Assembly: GCF_027364955.1 (NCBI RefSeq)
Contig: NZ_DAHXOI010000003.1
Coordinates: 140,109 to 204,108 of the forward strand
Length of the DNA: 64,000 nt
Direction of reading: 5' to 3'
DNA from: Ferrimicrobium sp.
GTDB lineage: Bacteria > Actinomycetota > Acidimicrobiia > Acidimicrobiales > Acidimicrobiaceae
The notes under the pieces are model-generated. The model had not been told where the DNA came from. It made no database searches and worked only from the letters and a program-made list of their open reading frames with translations. Position numbers and translations under genes: made by a program. Below are positions 63,120 through 64,000 of the stretch, in pieces; position 1 is the first letter of the stretch, and each line of letters opens with the position of its first letter.

Positions 63120-63434
63120 ATGGGGTGGCTGACCCGACGATTCGGTCGTGGCGACTCAGCCGTTGCAGGAGCCGACGGAAGGCCACGTTCGCCCTTCCCA
63201 ACCGCACTGTTCGACCAGAATCAGCTGATCGAGGGTGAGGTGGTGAGCTTTGACCCCCATGTCGGGCTCGGTATGGTGCGACTCGATGTCAAGCCAGCGC
63301 GCGAGGTACGTTTTCACTGCATCACGATCGATGATGGATCACGGACCATCGGGGTTGGCCGACGGGTCACGGTGCGTCTCAAACCCTCCTTTGGTGGAGA
63401 ACTCGAGGTAGCGGCGCTGCACAAGTTGGGGTGA
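63120..63434 (+). CDS. Cold-shock-domain-like small protein
   Basis: 104 residues starting at the base after the hisG stop. GEVVSFDPHVGLGMVRLD, VRFHCITIDDGSRTIGVGRRVTVRL resembles the five-strand OB fold of the actinobacterial cold-shock-like family (GxVxxFDxxxGLGxV), without typical RNP1 aromatics. A nucleic-acid-binding role is possible. Confidence 0.7.
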   Translation: MGWLTRRFGRGDSAVAGADGRPRSPFPTALFDQNQLIEGEVVSFDPHVGLGMVRLDVKPAREVRFHCITIDDGSRTIGVGRRVTVRLKPSFGGELEVAALHKLG

Positions 63435-63745
63435 GTTCCGCAGCTGGGGGGCCATTCTCACGCGGACAGCCGGACCTTCGTGGGTATCGCTGCGTCGAAG
63501 ACTCACATCACTGGTGATGCGATCTACGAGTTTGGGAGCTGAACGGTAGGCTGGTATGAGCTGTCCAACCATGTCAGTGGGGTGACGGGCCACCTTCTCC
63601 TAGGCTAACAAGCGCTGCCGACTCACGCGTTTCCCGGCCATGGCTAGGTAGTGGTTCTGGCACAACGTGGAGTCAGATTGCAGGCAAATATACGACACCA
63701 TGGTGGACTCGTTCTCCCCAATGTTTGTTAGCGGATATCCACAAC
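63435..63745. other. Gap downstream of the rib-hisG unit
   Basis: No supported gene; a 66-codon minus frame (63600-63800) overlaps the repeats and has no family resemblance. It may be the outside or end of an insertion element. Confidence 0.35.
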
Positions 63746-63783
63746 TGCACAATGGCGGCCAAAGAATTGCACGCTGGCGGCCA
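63746..63783. repeat. 22-bp-spaced repeats resembling an IS21-type end
   Basis: TGCACAATGGCGGCCA (63746-63761) and TGCACGCTGGCGGCCA (63768-63783) match at 14 of 16 positions with a 22-bp period, and TGCATGGC follows at 63791. From memory, IS21-family ends carry such multiple terminal repeats; no istA/istB gene is in view. Confidence 0.5.
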
Positions 63784-63923
63784 CCAAAACTGCATGGCAT
63801 TGGAGGGGACCTAGAGGCCTAGGTGCAGGCGAATGCGCACCCACAACAACCCTAGGTCTCAGTATCAGTGTGTGCGCGGCTAAAAAAATAAATCAATGAG
63901 GGCGAGAAGGCAGAGATGTTGGA

Positions 63924-64000
63924 ATGGCTACCTACGATGAAACGGTGCAAGACAAGACAACCCAAGAGGTGACGGTCCCACCCAAGGCAACAAGACGGGT
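63924..64000 (+). CDS. Start of a probable transposase gene, cut by window edge
   Basis: 25 codons from ATG 63924, open to the last base: MATYDETVQDKTTQEV then PPKATRR. The basic PPKATRR stretch resembles what precedes the RRxFxxxYKL helix of IS3-type OrfA proteins, but that motif would lie outside the window. No clear ribosome-binding site. Call rests on the short N-terminus and the neighbouring repeats. Confidence 0.3.
   Translation, partial: MATYDETVQDKTTQEVTVPPKATRR

Overview
The window reads as the chromosome of a high-GC actinobacterium. The evidence is a fused E2-E1 2-oxoglutarate decarboxylase (Kgd), the actinobacterial integration host factor (mIHF), UvrD2 with an HRDC-like tail, a PriA without a Walker A loop, and the gene order aroC-aroB-aroQ / pyr / mihF-gmk-rpoZ-coaBC-metK-priA / def-fmt / rib-hisG. 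Type IV pilus genes next to aroC and a copper-rich aa3-type oxidase locus suggest class Acidimicrobiia (Acidimicrobium, Ferrimicrobium or Acidithrix relatives). That placement is inference; no rRNA gene is present to confirm it.

Layout. 1-8.7 kb: partial alpha/beta hydrolase, Kgd, an EAL c-di-GMP phosphodiesterase with a CBS-like tail, a detached aroK, a DUF1059 gene behind a hairpin-rich leader, fabZ and xthA. 8.7-13.1 kb (minus): uvrD2, a radical SAM protein with a C-terminal Cys-Cys tail, and an ATP-grasp enzyme; this is the least characterised biochemistry in the window. 13.2-16.4 kb: NifU-type protein, YceI/MarR divergent pair, tyrosine phosphatase. 16.5-20.7 kb: type IV pilus module (pilin, prepilin peptidase, fused PilM-PilN, PilO, a small membrane protein). 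20.7-26.7 kb: aroC-aroB-aroQ, then pepQ-efp-nusB on the opposite strand. 26.9-33.8 kb: respiratory island of ctaB, TlpA-like thioredoxin, a CuA-like cupredoxin, coxB-coxA-coxC, a CtaG-like protein and a 46-residue membrane peptide, closed by a terminator.

34-48.3 kb: pyrR (preceded by a consensus PyrR-binding RNA hairpin), pyrC, carA, carB, pyrD, pyrF, mihF, gmk, rpoZ, coaBC, metK, priA. pyrB and pyrK are absent. gmk and coaBC have no AUG, GUG or UUG start codon. 48.4-54.4 kb: an accessory block between priA and def with a membrane-SCO1/SenC fusion, a lipoprotein, an alpha/beta hydrolase and an agmatinase-type ureohydrolase. 54.4-63.4 kb: def-fmt, moaB-ribD, a decayed antitoxin/Doc module inside the riboflavin cluster, ribE-ribBA-ribH, hisG and a cold-shock-like protein. 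63.4-64 kb: tandem 22-bp repeats like an IS21-type end, and the start of a probable transposase gene.

Together the core genes cover shikimate, pyrimidine, riboflavin and histidine synthesis, CoA and SAM supply, aerobic respiration and the start of translation. Several neighbours overlap by 1-14 nt, which implies translational coupling. A few genes (aroC, mihF, def, kgd) have a -10-like box 6-8 nt before the start codon, which suggests leaderless mRNAs. No tRNA, rRNA, tmRNA or CRISPR array was seen.
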